Shown here in pieces: positions 23,491 to 36,198 of a stretch of DNA of 47,480 nucleotides. The notes beneath the pieces were generated by a model. That model was not told the DNA's origin. It ran no database searches and saw only the letters and a list, made by a program, of their open reading frames with translations. The stretch is from the NCBI GenBank assembly GCA_011947345.1, contig JAAVTG010000982.1:1-47480 (forward strand), given 5' to 3'. The translations under genes were made by a program, and so were the position numbers. The DNA is from Phytophthora quininea. Its lineage: Eukaryota; Oomycota; Peronosporomycetes; Peronosporales; Peronosporaceae. How positions within the stretch are numbered: the first letter of the stretch is position 1; every line of letters starts with the position of its first letter.

Positions 23491-26295
23491 TTAACGCTCT
23501 TCGACGGTGGCAACTTGTGATGCAGCCGCTGATTGCTTGGGGGCAAAGCTCGGCGCCATCGCAGACGTCAGTTCCAGCTGCACATTGAGATCGTCCCTCT
23601 GTCTTTGCTGCTTGAGTCGGCGATTCAGCTCTCTCATCACCTGGGGGACATGGGGCCGCGATCACTCTCCGGATTGCTCAGGTAGACGTCCGCCAAAACA
23701 AAAGCAATCGCGCTCCGCCAGAGTTTGCGCGCGTGAGCTGCGATAGCTCGACGATGCTCATTTCGATTTCGTCGTCGCGCCATCTGAAGACCGGCCTCCT
23801 TCTCCTTAACAAGCTGACCACACCAAAGCTGATGGTCCCAATATTCGACGCAATCGCCACGTACGTCACCAGCCAAATCACGTGGTCGGTGAGATGCAGC
23901 GAGCCCATTTTCAAGATCAAACCGCCTGGAAGATGTTGCAAAAGCCTCAGCCGCATATTTCTCATGGTTCAAGTCAGCAATGCACGTACAGAATAGTGTG
24001 ATGAAAAGCTGGACTTGGGTTAGGCCGGCAAGAGCGCTGTCGGAACGGTCCCGATACGGCTTGTAAAACAACATGACGGATAGGTATACCAGTCTGAATG
24101 TACAAAGAATTAGGGCGTTAACACCAAGTCCACGGCTGTGGAAGATGATTAACGTACAGGACGACGAGACCGCTAATAATTCGATTTGCGCCAGCTTTTG
24201 CCAGCAGACTAACGACGCAGTTCAATAGGAGCTTGCGACCGAGATCCCATACTTCGTACCACCAAAACTTCGTGTCGTCTATGGCAACAAGAACATCCAA
24301 GAGCAGTCAGCGTCAAGTATACCTCTTGAAAGAGCTTGATGACGTACAAGAGTGATAGATGAACCCCACTTGAGCGACTGTACTGGGTTCCTATAGCAAA
24401 TAAGTGCAGAACAGCGTTGTTCAATCCAATCACGGATAACAAGCGGTTGGCAGTACGTACGTTCAGATTCTTGTCGTACAAATAGTGGACAAGAAAATGT
24501 TTCTCCTCGAGTTTCAATGTTTCTTCATCTACAGCAACCCCGCGGATGAGATTGTCAAGCCGCATCTTGAGCAGCATTTGCTGTTTTAGCTGGCTGTATC
24601 TCGGATCTTCTTCTATAAGCAGTAGCATGTCGCTCACACCACGGTGACGCTTGCGACGTAGGATTACCCAAAACAATACCGGGACGCCTGAAAACATGAT
24701 GTGTCAGCGCTGTCAAATACAGAGTTTTTGTATGGGATCAATGACGTACCTACGACCCAGACCATGATGATAATAATGCTAACCGGAAGATAATACAGCC
24801 AAATACCTTCGTAGCAAAACGTACTCCGATCAAGACTCATGTAGAAATGCTCTCCAATTTCTTCGCAGTAAAAACTGCCGATCGCGTGTTGACTGAGAAC
24901 CGGGTACAGTAGCAGCAACATCCTAGACATCCACAGTTGTAAGCGTCACCTTGGTCAAAGCCTTCATCTTAATTAATTCCACCACACCCAACCATCGTAG
25001 TACGTACCAGAAGAATAGTTTAATGCACTTGTTTTGGTAGGATTTGTAGTACAAGCGCATCCACACACGTGCGCGCCACAAACGAAGATTGCTGTTGACG
25101 ACCATCTCGAGCACGTTTCCAGAGATTCTTTGAGACGTTCTGCATCCGGGCTCGTGGATGGAAGTTGGGCTGGGATCTGCGGCAGACGAATGAGCCACCG
25201 CTCCGCTCGCATATAAAGTTGCACGACCTGCCAAGTCTTAGCACGATATAGTATATCGTTGGTGTGCCCTATAACTGTAATCCACAGAGACCTTATTCGC
25301 TTCAGCACACCGTTCCACAAGTTGGAAGACACACGTTTTGCTTCCGTAATAAGCTTTACGATTCGGCAAGACTTTATACGATCCAATGCAGATGCAAAAC
25401 ATTTCGTGATCCGCCAAGACATAATGCGGCCCAGAGCGTTGTTCCACCGCTTGGACCTTGCGCCACCTGCACTTGTCTTATTTTTTGTTGTATTCGCCAA
25501 GGACATTCTTCGTTCCAGTTTCATTTGGGCTATCGACGTTGACCGCCGCTCCATCCGTGGCGGTTTACGAAGTCGCATCGCGAATACTGGCAGGCCACAC
25601 TTTACACAATGGCGTGGAAGCGAGGCTAGTTTGGCGCGATAGCGAGCCACCCCCAAACCACGAGCAGCCACACCAATGTAATCACTCCAACCACCGCATA
25701 TATGGCGATGCTGGAGTAACATTAAAACAAGCGTCAGTGTCACGAACTGAATGAAATAAAGAAGCAACGTACCGGTAGTCAGAAAAGTAGTCTCGTTGAA
25801 AGAAACACTCGATTCCAGTCGAGTCCACAAAGTTAAATTCCGCCAATGAACACATATCCATCAGATGACCCACCACGTCTGGCCAAGGGATCTCATATAC
25901 GTTTTTAAAGCCTCCAAGTATCTGAAAGAACCCGAGCATAATCTTGAACTTTTCAGATCGCAGCGAGGGAGCATGAACCTCCCTCGGTTTGATCTGAAAA
26001 GGATACGGTTTGTCCTCTTTCTTCCATGTTAGGCGTTCAATCGCAGAATGTAGCATCTCATGGGCGCGCTGCTGGATCTTCGCCTTGGCAGCTAACAATA
26101 AAACTCGTGCTCTTGACTGCCGATGATACACCTGAAACCTCTTAGCAGCCTGTGCATACCTTATAACTTGACTCTCAGATGCGTCGGAAAACTTAGACAA
26201 GATAACTAATAAAGCCACGACTGCAGTAAACATAGGTACCAACGCTAGTATTTGCGTAGTTTGGGCTACAGTCGGGTCATTTGGATCCGAACACC
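23491..26295 (-). other. Gene A multi-pass membrane module and cytoplasmic coiled-coil tail
   Basis: The first membrane helix is ILALVPMFTAVVALLVILS (about 26.24 kb). A loop follows with KFKIMLGFFQILGGFKNVYE and IPWPDVV, then helix TLLLYFIQFVTLTLVLMLL, a long basic cytoplasmic loop (25.6-25.0 kb), further helices at 24.9-24.7 and 24.4 kb, a conserved-looking FWWYEVWDLGRKLLLNCVV (about 24.27 kb), and LFYKPYRDRSDSALAGLTQV, then FITLFCTC (about 24.0 kb). This arrangement resembles the TRP-like multi-pass C-termini of other stramenopile and algal surface proteins (from memory, not searched). The tail ends with QVMRELNRRLKQQRQRDDL and SQVATVEER-stop. Joining it needs one extra C in the run at 23643-23647 (plus-strand G run). 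Confidence 0.7.
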
Positions 26296-29200
26296 CTGGA
26301 AAAACAAAGAAGATAGATGAGTATCGTCAACTGGATCCAGCCAAACAAGGGGAAAAGTAATCGCAGTACGTACGAGTGCAGGACCCATTCGAGCGTTTAT
26401 AATACTCCTTGACACAGGTGGCACATTTGACCCTGTGTATCCAAATTCACATTGGTCTGTAAATTCTGCCGATGCCGTACTTACAGGGAGATTCTCCGCT
26501 AGGCAAGCTGAGTAGGACTGCAAATACGCACAATAGGTGATCATCGTTAGAATTCCACCCCGGCAAATCGTTCACGGCTATTGCTTCTTACTTCGCATTC
26601 GTACAACTCGGTTTTTGACAGGCATGCGTAAATACGGCTATAAGTCCAATACTTGTCGAATTTGCCGCCTAACTGGAGCACTCACGGATTCGATCTGAGA
26701 GGTTCTTCTCATCAATTGACTTGCACGGGTCATTTGGCGACCAAGTCGACGAGTTATCACAGTTCGATTCTGCAAAGGAAGACCGAAACCTGTCGGCATA
26801 GTAGCCTTCCAATCGCTGAGGCACAATTACTCCTGTGGTTGCTCCACTTTGATCTTTCTCCTCGCACATAGCTCCAGGAGGGCAGTAATAGCACTTTTCA
26901 CCATCCAAACTATACACAAAACATTTTAGTCGGGATTGTACAGATTTACAAATACGGGATCTGCTACATACCTGTAGCTTCCTTTCTGGCAAGGGATGCA
27001 TCGGCTGGAACAAACAAGCTAGTTAGGCTTTTTACTTTCTTGTTGATTACAAATCGTTGGCACTTACTCGTTGATGCTCTCGTAGCCAGGATTGCAGTTA
27101 TTAACAGTAACATCAACAACGATCGTTCGTACGGTCTCTTCTGACAACGTACAATTGATGGATAGCATGTAGGGACGATCACTCGGAGTGGAGAATACTC
27201 TGGCGTCTTTGAAAATAATATAACCAGCATCAACGCTGATCCAGTTAATCGGGGAAAAGGAAAACGACTCGTTGGGATCATTTCCGGTAATCGCTTGACA
27301 TCGCGTGACGTTATCATACGTCGCAATAGCTCCGTAGTAGTCGCGCACAACAAGCGTTGGCCAAAGCATTGTAGAATCAGGTTTTACCAAACTTCGATTA
27401 GCGTACGCAGGTGTGTTGGAGGTTATCACATCGGAAGTTGTCGACGAGGAAGGGGCGAGGAGGAGGAGGAAGAAGCTACAGCCAGATTTCGAGATGTGGT
27501 GGAATTTGACGAATTTTGCGTGACTGCAACACCAACGCTTACAGCACTTGTAACACTGGCAGGCCACCACCCTGCTGTCACATTTGTTCCACTCGTCGAA
27601 ATCCAGACTTTGTCGCTTCCTGCCATGGTCGAGCAATTTGTGCATGTGAAGTTGAACCACGCGTGGTACACCCAATAAATATCGTCTCCAGCGACAGCTT
27701 GATTTCCACCAAATCGAGACGTAGAGCAGAGCACAGTGGGAATGTCGGTCCCTATATCTTTGTCGATGAAAATGCCAGCCCCATAATCGGTAGCCCTGTT
27801 CAACTGAAAGTAGCTGTCTGTTATTGCGAACGAACCATTTTCCTGCAGCGAAATGGCGCCACCGGTGCACGCCGTATTTCCGTCGAAATCGCATTTTTCA
27901 ATTGTAAAGGAACCACTCCTTTTATAGCGATTGCGCCTCCAAAAACGATGGCGATGTTGTTTCTAAAGGTGACTCCGGTTAGAGTTAAGTTCGCAACCCC
28001 CATTGCAAACATTGCGCCACCATGCGGGGCGGTGTTGTCGTCAAAGTACGAGTCGGTAAAAATACCAATCGCTCGGATGGAAGCATGGACGGACCCACCT
28101 TGAGCAAGTGCAGTATTGTTTTGTAAGGTTGTCCGGATCACTTGTAAATTAGCTGAACGGGTAATTAGAATAGCGGCTCCTTTCACTGCAATGTTGTCTG
28201 CAAACAAAGAATCAACGACGGAAGCGTTCGCATCCACAACATACATAGCCCCACCTTCGCTTCCGGGGCCTCCATTCCCAGCGATAAGACAGCCAACTAG
28301 CCGCGCAATGTTATTTCTACCGATATAAAGCGCCGACCCAAACCCAACGTTCGTGTTCCGGGTAAAATTTGAGGTGGTCGAAGTGAAATTTACCCCAGCA
28401 CCTGGATTTAGGTAAATGGCCCCACCTCCGTCTTCGACTAGGTTGAAATCAAACACCGTGTCGCGAATATTCAATGTGCCACCATCTTTCATGTAAATTC
28501 CACCTCCATTGTAAAACGCAAAGTTAAGGTCAAAACGAGAATCAGCAATTATCAGAAAAGTGCTGATCCCGAAAATTCCACCTCCAAATTCATATGCGTA
28601 ACCGTGGTGCATCGTGGAGTTTATCACATACACACGCGAATTTACAGAGTAAATCAACCCTCCTAATACAGATTGCCCGTGCTCTAGAAGAGAGCCGACA
28701 ATGGACATCGTTGAAGCGGCATCTTCAATATAGATCAGACCCCATTCGCAACCTTAATGGCTTTGGTGTTGCTGGCAATAGTCGAGTTGGTTATCGTGAC
28801 GCTGGCACCTGCTGAAATATAAATGGAGCCACCTTGAGTTGCCTGCTGATTTCCAACACTATTGTTCACCAATGTCCAGTTGGTCAGCAAAACGGAACTT
28901 TTGTCAAGCATAGCGATAGCTCCACCCCGGCCAGCAAGAGCGATGTTTTCTTGTAGTAAATTGCCTGTACCGCTCATGTTGGTCAGTTTCAGCTCAATGC
29001 CACCTCCAATATTCTGTGCCATGTTCCCAAGAAATGTTGAGTCTCTTAGAACAATCACATTGTAGCCATTAAATTTGTCACCTTCGGAGGCTAATCCGCC
29101 ACCGAAATCTAAGGCCTGGTTTTGAACGACAGAGCAGTTTCTCGTGTTTAACTTGCTGCCCAAATTTACGTAAATCCCGCCACCACCCACGGTTGCAGTG

Positions 29201-32200
29201 CCATTTTGAATCAATGAATCAGTCAGCATAAGTGTTGCGCCCTCAATACATACTCCTGCCCCATAAAAGCTGTCGCATCTTGAATAACAAGTCCATTAGC
29301 CTCTAAGAAGCCAGCCGCTCGGACGGATAATCCACCGCCACACGATCCTGATGTTGGCAAATTTGTAGCATTATTAGCTTTTAGAATCGCGTCAGGGAGT
29401 TTGTCGAACGTTTTATCAGTCTTGACGATGCCGTAGCAGAAATTCCAGCTCCAGACGTAGCGATATTTGTTAAAACAGACATTCCATCGTGCAAAATCGT
29501 CCCGCCATCAATGTGGATGCCACCCCCACTTTCAAGCGCAATGTTTAAGGAAACAGCAACATCCTTGACGACACTTACGGAATCGCTTTGAACGCCAATA
29601 CCGCCTCCATCCGTCGCAGTATTGTTCATCACGGATAACTTACTGATAGTATTCATACCGCTACCCACAGATACCCCGCCGCCCGTGCTAGCATTCCCCG
29701 AAGAAACTAGGAGACTTTCAATCGAGGAGCCTGCAGCAAGCAATATGTTCCCGCCGCTATCCGTTGCCACGTTTTGAGTAATCGTTGATACAGAGAAATT
29801 GTCTGCCACTATATTGCTGCTTTCCATGTTGATTCCGCCTCCAAACCGCGCGTCACAACTCCTGACCAAGATACTGTTGTGAACAACAGTTGAATTGCTG
29901 AGAAAGACTCCACCACCTGATGAATCACTGTGATCACCAATAATGTCAGTTTTTTCATGTGGATGGTGGCATTTACGGCGCATAGACCGCCACCTTTGTC
30001 TGTAGCAGAAGAATTACTTAGAAGCGTGTTCTGTATAAGAAGATCCGCTCCCACAACGTATGTTGCGCCACCTTCCTGAGCGCTACAGTTATTCACACTC
30101 ACCCCTTCAACAGATGATTCCCCTATCACGTACATACCACCGCCGTGGTTTTTCCACTGCACTTATCGATCGTCATTCCTCCAGAAATGGAGCTACTCAT
30201 CACATAGATTCCTCCACCATCTGCAGCGTGGTCAGACACGAGCAAGACACTCTTGGCTGTGACGTTGGTGTTCAACACCGCCAGCGCACCTCCAAACTCG
30301 GTCGCCGAGCAGTTTCTACTAACAATTCCGGACAACTTTAACGCTGCATCATTTGCATAGATGCAGCCACCTTGAGCTGCTTCGTTTGACTCCAAAACCA
30401 CAAATTCCAGTACAACACTGTCCTCGAAGAAAAACGCGCCGCCATTCTGAGTGGCTGTGTTTGACGAACACAGAGTCTGATTACCACCATTCACTGTGCT
30501 CAAGCTCATCCAAGCTGCAGATCCGTTGCTTGCCATGTTACCTGTCAGAGTGACAGGTCCCAGACCAGTCACTTGGGAATTACGTATCATGGCTCCACCC
30601 CCAATGGAGCCTGGTTACCTTGAATTCGAATATCCGACCACTCAACACTACTGTCGATAATTGCTACACCACCTCCGGCCTCCGTTGCGATCCCATTCTC
30701 GATATTTAGGCCGCTCGTAGTTACTCGCGCTGTCCGCAAGTAAGCCCCGGCGCCGTTTACTAGTACATCGAATTGAGCGCAGGTTAGATATATCACTACG
30801 ATTTCTTGTCAACTAACTAAAGGCGCCTTACCTGCTGTATTCTCGGTAAGTACAGAAGGAGGCACTGACTGTGTAAACTCGATATTGGCAGTACCTGTTA
30901 CGTACATTCCGCCACCACCGCTGCCAGCCACATTTCTTCGAAGAGAGGTCGTACTCAGTATCGAAACGGTATTCCCACTCAACGCCACCCCTCCGCCATT
31001 GGTTTGTGCTGTATTGTTTTCGACGATACAGTTCCCCAATTGCAACGATCCCGAGTCTGTAGCGAAGCCGCCTCCATTTACAGCATGGTTGTGGACGACT
31101 AAGACGCCTTCAATAGAATTCTCTCCACTCGAAAAAATTGCTCCGCCACTCTCTGCTGCTTCATTTTCTATAAACACTGTCTCCGTTCCAGTTAGAGTAC
31201 TGGTTCCTCGTAGAACCACCGCGCCACCGCGGTTGGCAGTACCATTAGTAACATTGGACTGAAGCATGGAAATTATTGTGTCTTCCGCGTAAATTGCACC
31301 ACCTTCACTACCTGCTGAGCTGTTCGTAATCTTGACTTGTTGGAACGTAATGATGCTTCCAGTTGCAAATAGTACGCCGCCGTTTGTGGTTGTTTCCGAA
31401 GCCGTAATAAGCATATTTTGCACCGAGAGCGACCCACCAGACACTTTAAACACTCCACCGTCTACAGCAGTGCAATTCGCCAGACTAAGTCCCTCAACCG
31501 AGAATACTGCACCTTCACTCGAGCTGAAGCGTGATATCGTTGCACAGTCGACCGAAGTCCAAAACGGCCCTTTCAGTGTCGTAATATTCAGTGTTACCGA
31601 CGGTATCTTCAGGTCTCTGTTCAAAGCTCCTGAATATGTTCCTGGATAAACAAATATCACGCTTTCAGCATGGCTCAAAGCGATACCTCGAGCAAGTGTT
31701 TGAACTGCCTTGGAGGCGGTTCCTGTTTCGCTTGCGTTCATCATCTCTCCTGTACCAAACGTGTCGTCTCCAAACTCTTGTGAAACAACAATTACTCTGC
31801 TGGGGTCCAAGTCACAAACTGTGCTATAACAGTGACTTGGATCTGAACAACACACGACCCGATTGTTACAACCTTCCCCAGTGAAGCCGACACTACATTT
31901 ACAACTTCCGTCAGTTTGACTTCGACCATGGTTGGAGCAAATAGTGTTTGTTGCTGGTGGGGGTATGCGTGTCGACTCAGGTGAAGCATCCAACTCGTAT
32001 TGCAACTCGAAGCCTCTGTTAGCAATGCTGGCATCACTAGAGAACGAGAGGATGACGGGCCCCGTGACTTGAAACAGAAAAGGCCCCGATCGCACGCAGC
32101 CACCTTTCCACAGAAGTTGACTCGTCAGCGCGCAAGTTATCGCCACATAATCATGATCACATTCCAGGGCAAATGAAGAAAACTAAACCACAAACATTTA

Positions 32201-35200
32201 CCAAGTGAGTGGAAATACTGCAGCAGCATGAAGCGACGTTTACCTTACCGTCAGAGTGATAAATGAGAATGGAGGCATCGGATCAATACGCCACTGCTTC
32301 TCTACATTATTTGCATAGCCCACCTCGCGAATATAACTCGAGTCACTTCGACAATCAGAATAACCGGATGCGAACGACGAATCCAATGTAGTTGCTGTAA
32401 TCTGGGGACTATTTAGCCCAAACACGCTAGCTTGTACGGCATACATGTATGTGGTACCCGCAGAAAGCCCCTCGTCGCTTAGTGTTGCGTCAGTTATACT
32501 ATCCGCGATTGAAACTCCATCACGAAGCACGCGATACGTAACAATTCCAGGGTACGGATACCAAGAGATCTGAATAGACTCTTTTGATACTACAAATGCG
32601 TTAAAGTGCCTCACAGTTAGATTACAATCGTTTAAAATATTATACACGATAACTTACCGCATCCCACAATTGGGGTTGTCGGGATATTTTGAGCGGAGGA
32701 CGTGGTGATATATCTTGTCGGACTCGAAGAGCTGGCATCACCCCGTGTGTTCACAGCAACCTGCAATTTCAAGGCGTATTAGAGATGAAAAGACCTCGTG
32801 GCAATTGTCCCATGGCCTCACCACAGATATAGAATACGTTGTAGAAGAGACCAGCCCTGTTAGTTCAGCTGGTGCGGTTGCAAACGTGAGACTTAATACA
32901 GCCGATGGATTGTTGACCTCCGTCACTGTGACTTGATAGTCTTGAATATTATCTCCTCCAACGTCGGTTGGTGCGCCCCACGTGCATACAATCGCAATAT
33001 CACTCACTGCCGAGATTGAAATTCGGCCTAGTGGACTCGGTGGTGTAATTGTGTTCGTTGAAAACTCCACGACCTCGCTTGAAGGCGATACCCCAATGTC
33101 GTTCCATGTTACAACATAAACCCAATATGATGTACTTGATTGAAGATTGGTGATCGTCGTGGAGCTTTGTGTATCATTATACGCTTCAGCAAAAGGACCA
33201 AGCGCCGAAGTTGCCATACTTACAGAATAACCATCAAGAGGTAGTCCACCAGAATCAACTGGGGGATTCCATGACAACGTCACCGCTCCTCCCGTTACAC
33301 TTGTTACCGTTAGCGCAATCGGGTTATTTGGTGCTGTCGCGATGGTCGTCCGAACTGGAAAGGAAGAAGAAATATCACCACTCGCCAAAGAACTCGTTGG
33401 ACGAATCTGGAGACCATATAATGTTTCTGGGTCCATGTTCCCGACAATGACGTTTGCAAACGTTGTCGCCCCACTCAACCGACGGGTAGTTGCCTCCATT
33501 AGTCTTCTGGTTCCATTTAAATTGCCGTAAGTTGCTTGCTCCAAAAGGCATATGTCAGCGTCAATATTGCGTTTTGATCGAGGTAAATAGTGTAATTAAC
33601 GTTCGTTTGCGTCACTCCACCCAGGTCCATGGGTTCGTTGAACGAAATTTCTGCGGCGCCTCCCGTTGTCTTCATCACAATTGCAGAAATTTCTCCTACT
33701 GGAGGCGACCCAGTTTGTGTTGTAAACGTCGCCATTTCACTTTGAGGCCCAATTCCAAACGTATTCCTCGCTTGAACAGCCACGTTATAACTCGTCTCCG
33801 CTAGCAGTCGATAGAATTTCCAGGACAGGTCAGTCGTCGCAATTGTTTCTGCGTTACCCACGCTGGGATAAATTGTGGCATAAAACATTGTGATGTTCGA
33901 CCCACCACTATCCGGGGATGTCCCATGACACTTCCAGCATTCCACCCGTAGCGTTCTTAAATACAGGCGGCTTGCACGGCCCAGGCGGAGATTTAACCGT
34001 TGTTTTGACAAATGTCACAGACGAATTCACAGATGTGAAGTACCCGTTGTTTACCTTTGCCATGAAAGCATAGTTCGTCAGCGGCGACAAATATCCGACA
34101 ATTGTCAGGTTGCTAGCACCTTGGTAGACGAGCTTCCAGTCATCACTTGTCCCGTTTTGCTTGTAAAACAGCCAGTATTGTTGGATATTGTTCCCACCAG
34201 TATCGTGCGGGTCAATTAAAGTTAAAGTGATTCCCCGCCAGTGGTTTTATATGTATCGATCTGTGGCGAGCCAGGGGTGAAATGTTCCCGGTTTGGAATA
34301 AAGCCGTCGGTCCCACGACATTTTTCCCAAAGTAACAAAGGGAATAAGAATTAACCGCTATCGCGCTGACGTTGTAAGTCGTTAGCAGCTTCAACCCCGG
34401 GAGGGATACGTTTGCTGTTAGCTGGAGGTTGTTTGGGCTCGTAGTCGCGATGTCATATGTACCCTTCTCCAGCTTTGTGCCGTTCAAAACTATTGTAAAA
34501 TCGATCACAGGAACGCCACCTGTACAGTACAATGACGAATGGTTGACGCATCATGTCATGTACAATGTCAAATGCCCAAAACAGCCGTACCTGTGTCGGC
34601 AGGAGAATGCACCGTCACGTTAAGCATTCCTCCGGTGGCAGCGGCCAACATCGGCGCAGGCGGCACGTCGGGCAACGTTGGCTCGGTCGTATTCAACACG
34701 ACATAATCTGACACTCGACCCAGCAGTTTTCCGCGCTGGTTTAATAAGGATGCCGAGGCATGGATATAAGTTAAGGACAGCGACGCAGATGTCACGTTGT
34801 CGACAACAAAAAGAGAATCCTGTTCGTACAAGTAGCTCATCATGCCTAACAAGGTCTCAATAACAATAAAAATAGTCAATAGTTACCTGAACACTAACGA
34901 CGGACCCTGCTGCGATCCAGTTCAACAGATTGGAGGTTGTGCGCATAACTCGCGAGTCTGCAGTGATTGACACATTCCCAGGAAGATCGATCGGGAGAGC
35001 GGAAGTCTCGGCCAGCACGAAGAAGGTGTAGGCAGTGTTCGCATCGAGCAGCTTCACGGCGGCAGAGAGGCCAGCATCCCCTGCTACTCGGTCGGCAAGA
35101 AACCAGGGCCGAGAAGCTGACCGAGCAAAGACTGCGTAGGAAGTGATGGACGGGTTCCCTGCAAGAAAAACATGATTAGAGCGCAAAACCCATACAGATT

Positions 35201-35329
35201 GACAGGTGCGATCGTACCTGCGTCAAGCGGAGCGACCCAACTCAGCACAAGCGCTCCTCCCGTGGCGTTTGTGTCATCATTCGGCCCAAGAAGGACGGCG
35301 CTTGGCAACGTAGCGGTCAAGCTGCTCAT
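23491..35329 (-). CDS. Gene A: giant FN3/CUB/EGF/beta-helix receptor-like protein with multi-pass membrane module
   Basis: In protein order this gene encodes about seven FN3 domains, a CUB-like segment, an EGF-like module, a long right-handed beta-helix, a Cys-rich region, a multi-pass membrane module and a short cytoplasmic coiled-coil tail ending in TAA at 23491. It is a tandem paralogue of gene B in the same orientation, with only about 316 bp between its stop and the gene B start. The first Met at 35329 follows an in-frame stop 12 bases upstream; there is no signal peptide, so an upstream leader exon may be missed. Supported introns are 35159-35217, 34520-34590, 27005-27067, 26910-26971 and 26296-26373. 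The beta-helix probably binds carbohydrate or acts as a spacer (family knowledge, not shown here). Several homopolymer frame breaks occur and I treat them as sequence errors. Confidence 0.8.
26374..27820 (-). other. Gene A Cys-rich juxtamembrane region with a 33-nt microexon
   Basis: After the beta-helix, a Ser-rich linker leads to NCNPGYESIN, then RCIPCQKGSYR, then SLDGEKCYYCPPGAMCEE, then a segment ending GYTGSKCATCVKEYYKRSNG. The pattern C-xx-C-xxGxY is like the GCC2/GCC3 Cys-rich repeats that precede membrane domains in other protist surface proteins. Introns 27005-27067 and 26910-26971 enclose a 33-nt exon (26972-27004) encoding RCIPCQKGSY with split codons at both ends. Near 26440 one missing A breaks the frame just before KCATC. 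Confidence 0.7.
27821..32146 (-). other. Gene A CUB-like, EGF-like and right-handed beta-helix region
   Basis: The CUB-like piece holds LLWKGGCVRSGPFLFQV. The EGF-like module (31939-31868) reads CSNHGRSQTDGSCKCSVGF and then TGEGC. From about 31696 leftward the sequence is a beta-helix: TGTASKAVQTLARGIALS, VIFVYPGTYSG, then dozens of 22-28-residue coils with GGGxY, GGAI or GGGG turns and N-x-A/S strands, continuing to about 27.83 kb. The repeats resemble PbH1 and chlamydial polymorphic-outer-membrane-protein repeats (pectate-lyase fold). Frame breaks near 30600, 30130, 29960, 29240 and 28720 divide it into several open stretches on the same strand. Confidence 0.85.
32240..35329 (-). other. Gene A FN3 domain region
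   Basis: FN3 domains with the recurring core ATGGxxxLSW-PP-DxGG are visible at about 35.3, 34.6, 34.2, 33.9, 33.65, 33.3, 33.0 and 32.6 kb. Examples are NATGGALVLSWVAPLDAG, VTGGAVTLSWNPPVDSGG and CTWGAPTDVGGDNIQDYQV. Introns at 35159-35217 (59 bp) and 34520-34590 (71 bp) both fall after the first Gly base of the D-A/T-G-G loop. Spliced reads are PLDAG/GNPSITSYAVF and SPADTG/GVPVIDFTIVL. The last domain (YPGIVTYRVLRDGVSIAD) resembles the YNVYRDNVLI domain amplified in gene B. Confidence 0.8.
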
Positions 35330-36198
35330 GGATCCTTCTTCATGGATCTTGAAGAGGCAAAAAGGCGGAAACCTTTTTTCTGATTACATACTTTTTCAGT
35401 TTATGTTTTAACTATGAGGTAACTTCCGTCAAGAGATTCTCCGTTGGTGAGTGGGTGCCCAAACCGAAATGCGCGACGCCAACTACTCTTCACTGCAACC
35501 TTTGTGGGCTTTCTTGCAGCCTGCACTGGGCACGCAGACTTGGCTGACGCCCGTCAGGTGACGAAAACTGCGGCCCCAGTGGCCTCCGTCACGGCCTGGT
35601 TGGTAATGCACGGTTTGATGGTGCTGTTGTGGCGCGTTCTCCTCGGGCACTAAAAACCGCTGCTGGAATCGTGCCGACCTCATTGCAGCGGCACCTGCTG
35701 CGTCTCATGGCTGCGGGCAGAGTGTTTTTGAGCGGTTAGCGATCCAGGGCGCTTGAACTTGCCAGTTTGCCGACCTCATTGTGCCGGATCGGCGCTTACG
35801 AGCACCAAGGCGCCGTGGTTTGTATCGATTGAATTGACTTTGAGGCCAGTGGCTTTGGCCGTCGTCATGGGCTGTCGCGACGAACTCGGATGCCAGGACT
35901 CGAGTCATGGGCACCAGCGATACCCTCAGCGGAACTCAAGTCAATTCCTGGCACGCCACCGGCAAAATCGAAAGACACCTTGCTCGAAATAGCGGCGCAC
36001 TGACTATTGAGCACGCACGTCTGGGCGGAAAGCTGTTACATGCGACGCGAGCTGCTGCCATGGTGGATGCGGTCGAAAATCGCTCACTCTTGCATTGGAG
36101 CAGTCGGACACCAACCACTCAGACCCGCGGGTGCATGTGCAGCAGTGCACATCTCTAAGCACAGCCGGATACAAAGAGAGAGAAAAGTATCTTCAGAC
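35330..36198. other. Intergenic region between divergent genes A and START-FYVE
   Basis: No convincing gene is visible. It must hold the promoters of both divergent genes and perhaps a missed leader exon of gene A. A 14-bp direct repeat (TGCCGACCTCATTG) occurs at 35672-35685 and 35768-35781. A short plus-strand ORF at 35444-35653 has a hydrophobic stretch but no support. Confidence 0.5.

Noticed and set aside
34846..34886. A 41-bp intron in gene A joining GSVVSVQ to GMMSYLYEQ
   Set aside because: GT and AG are present and the joined frame is open, but 41 bp is much shorter than the other introns here (59-78 bp), so I left it unassigned.
35444..35653. Plus-strand ORF with a signal-peptide-like N-terminus (RRQLLFTATFVGFLAACTG)
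   Set aside because: Short, no recognisable family, no second exon found; position in the divergent intergenic region makes chance likely.
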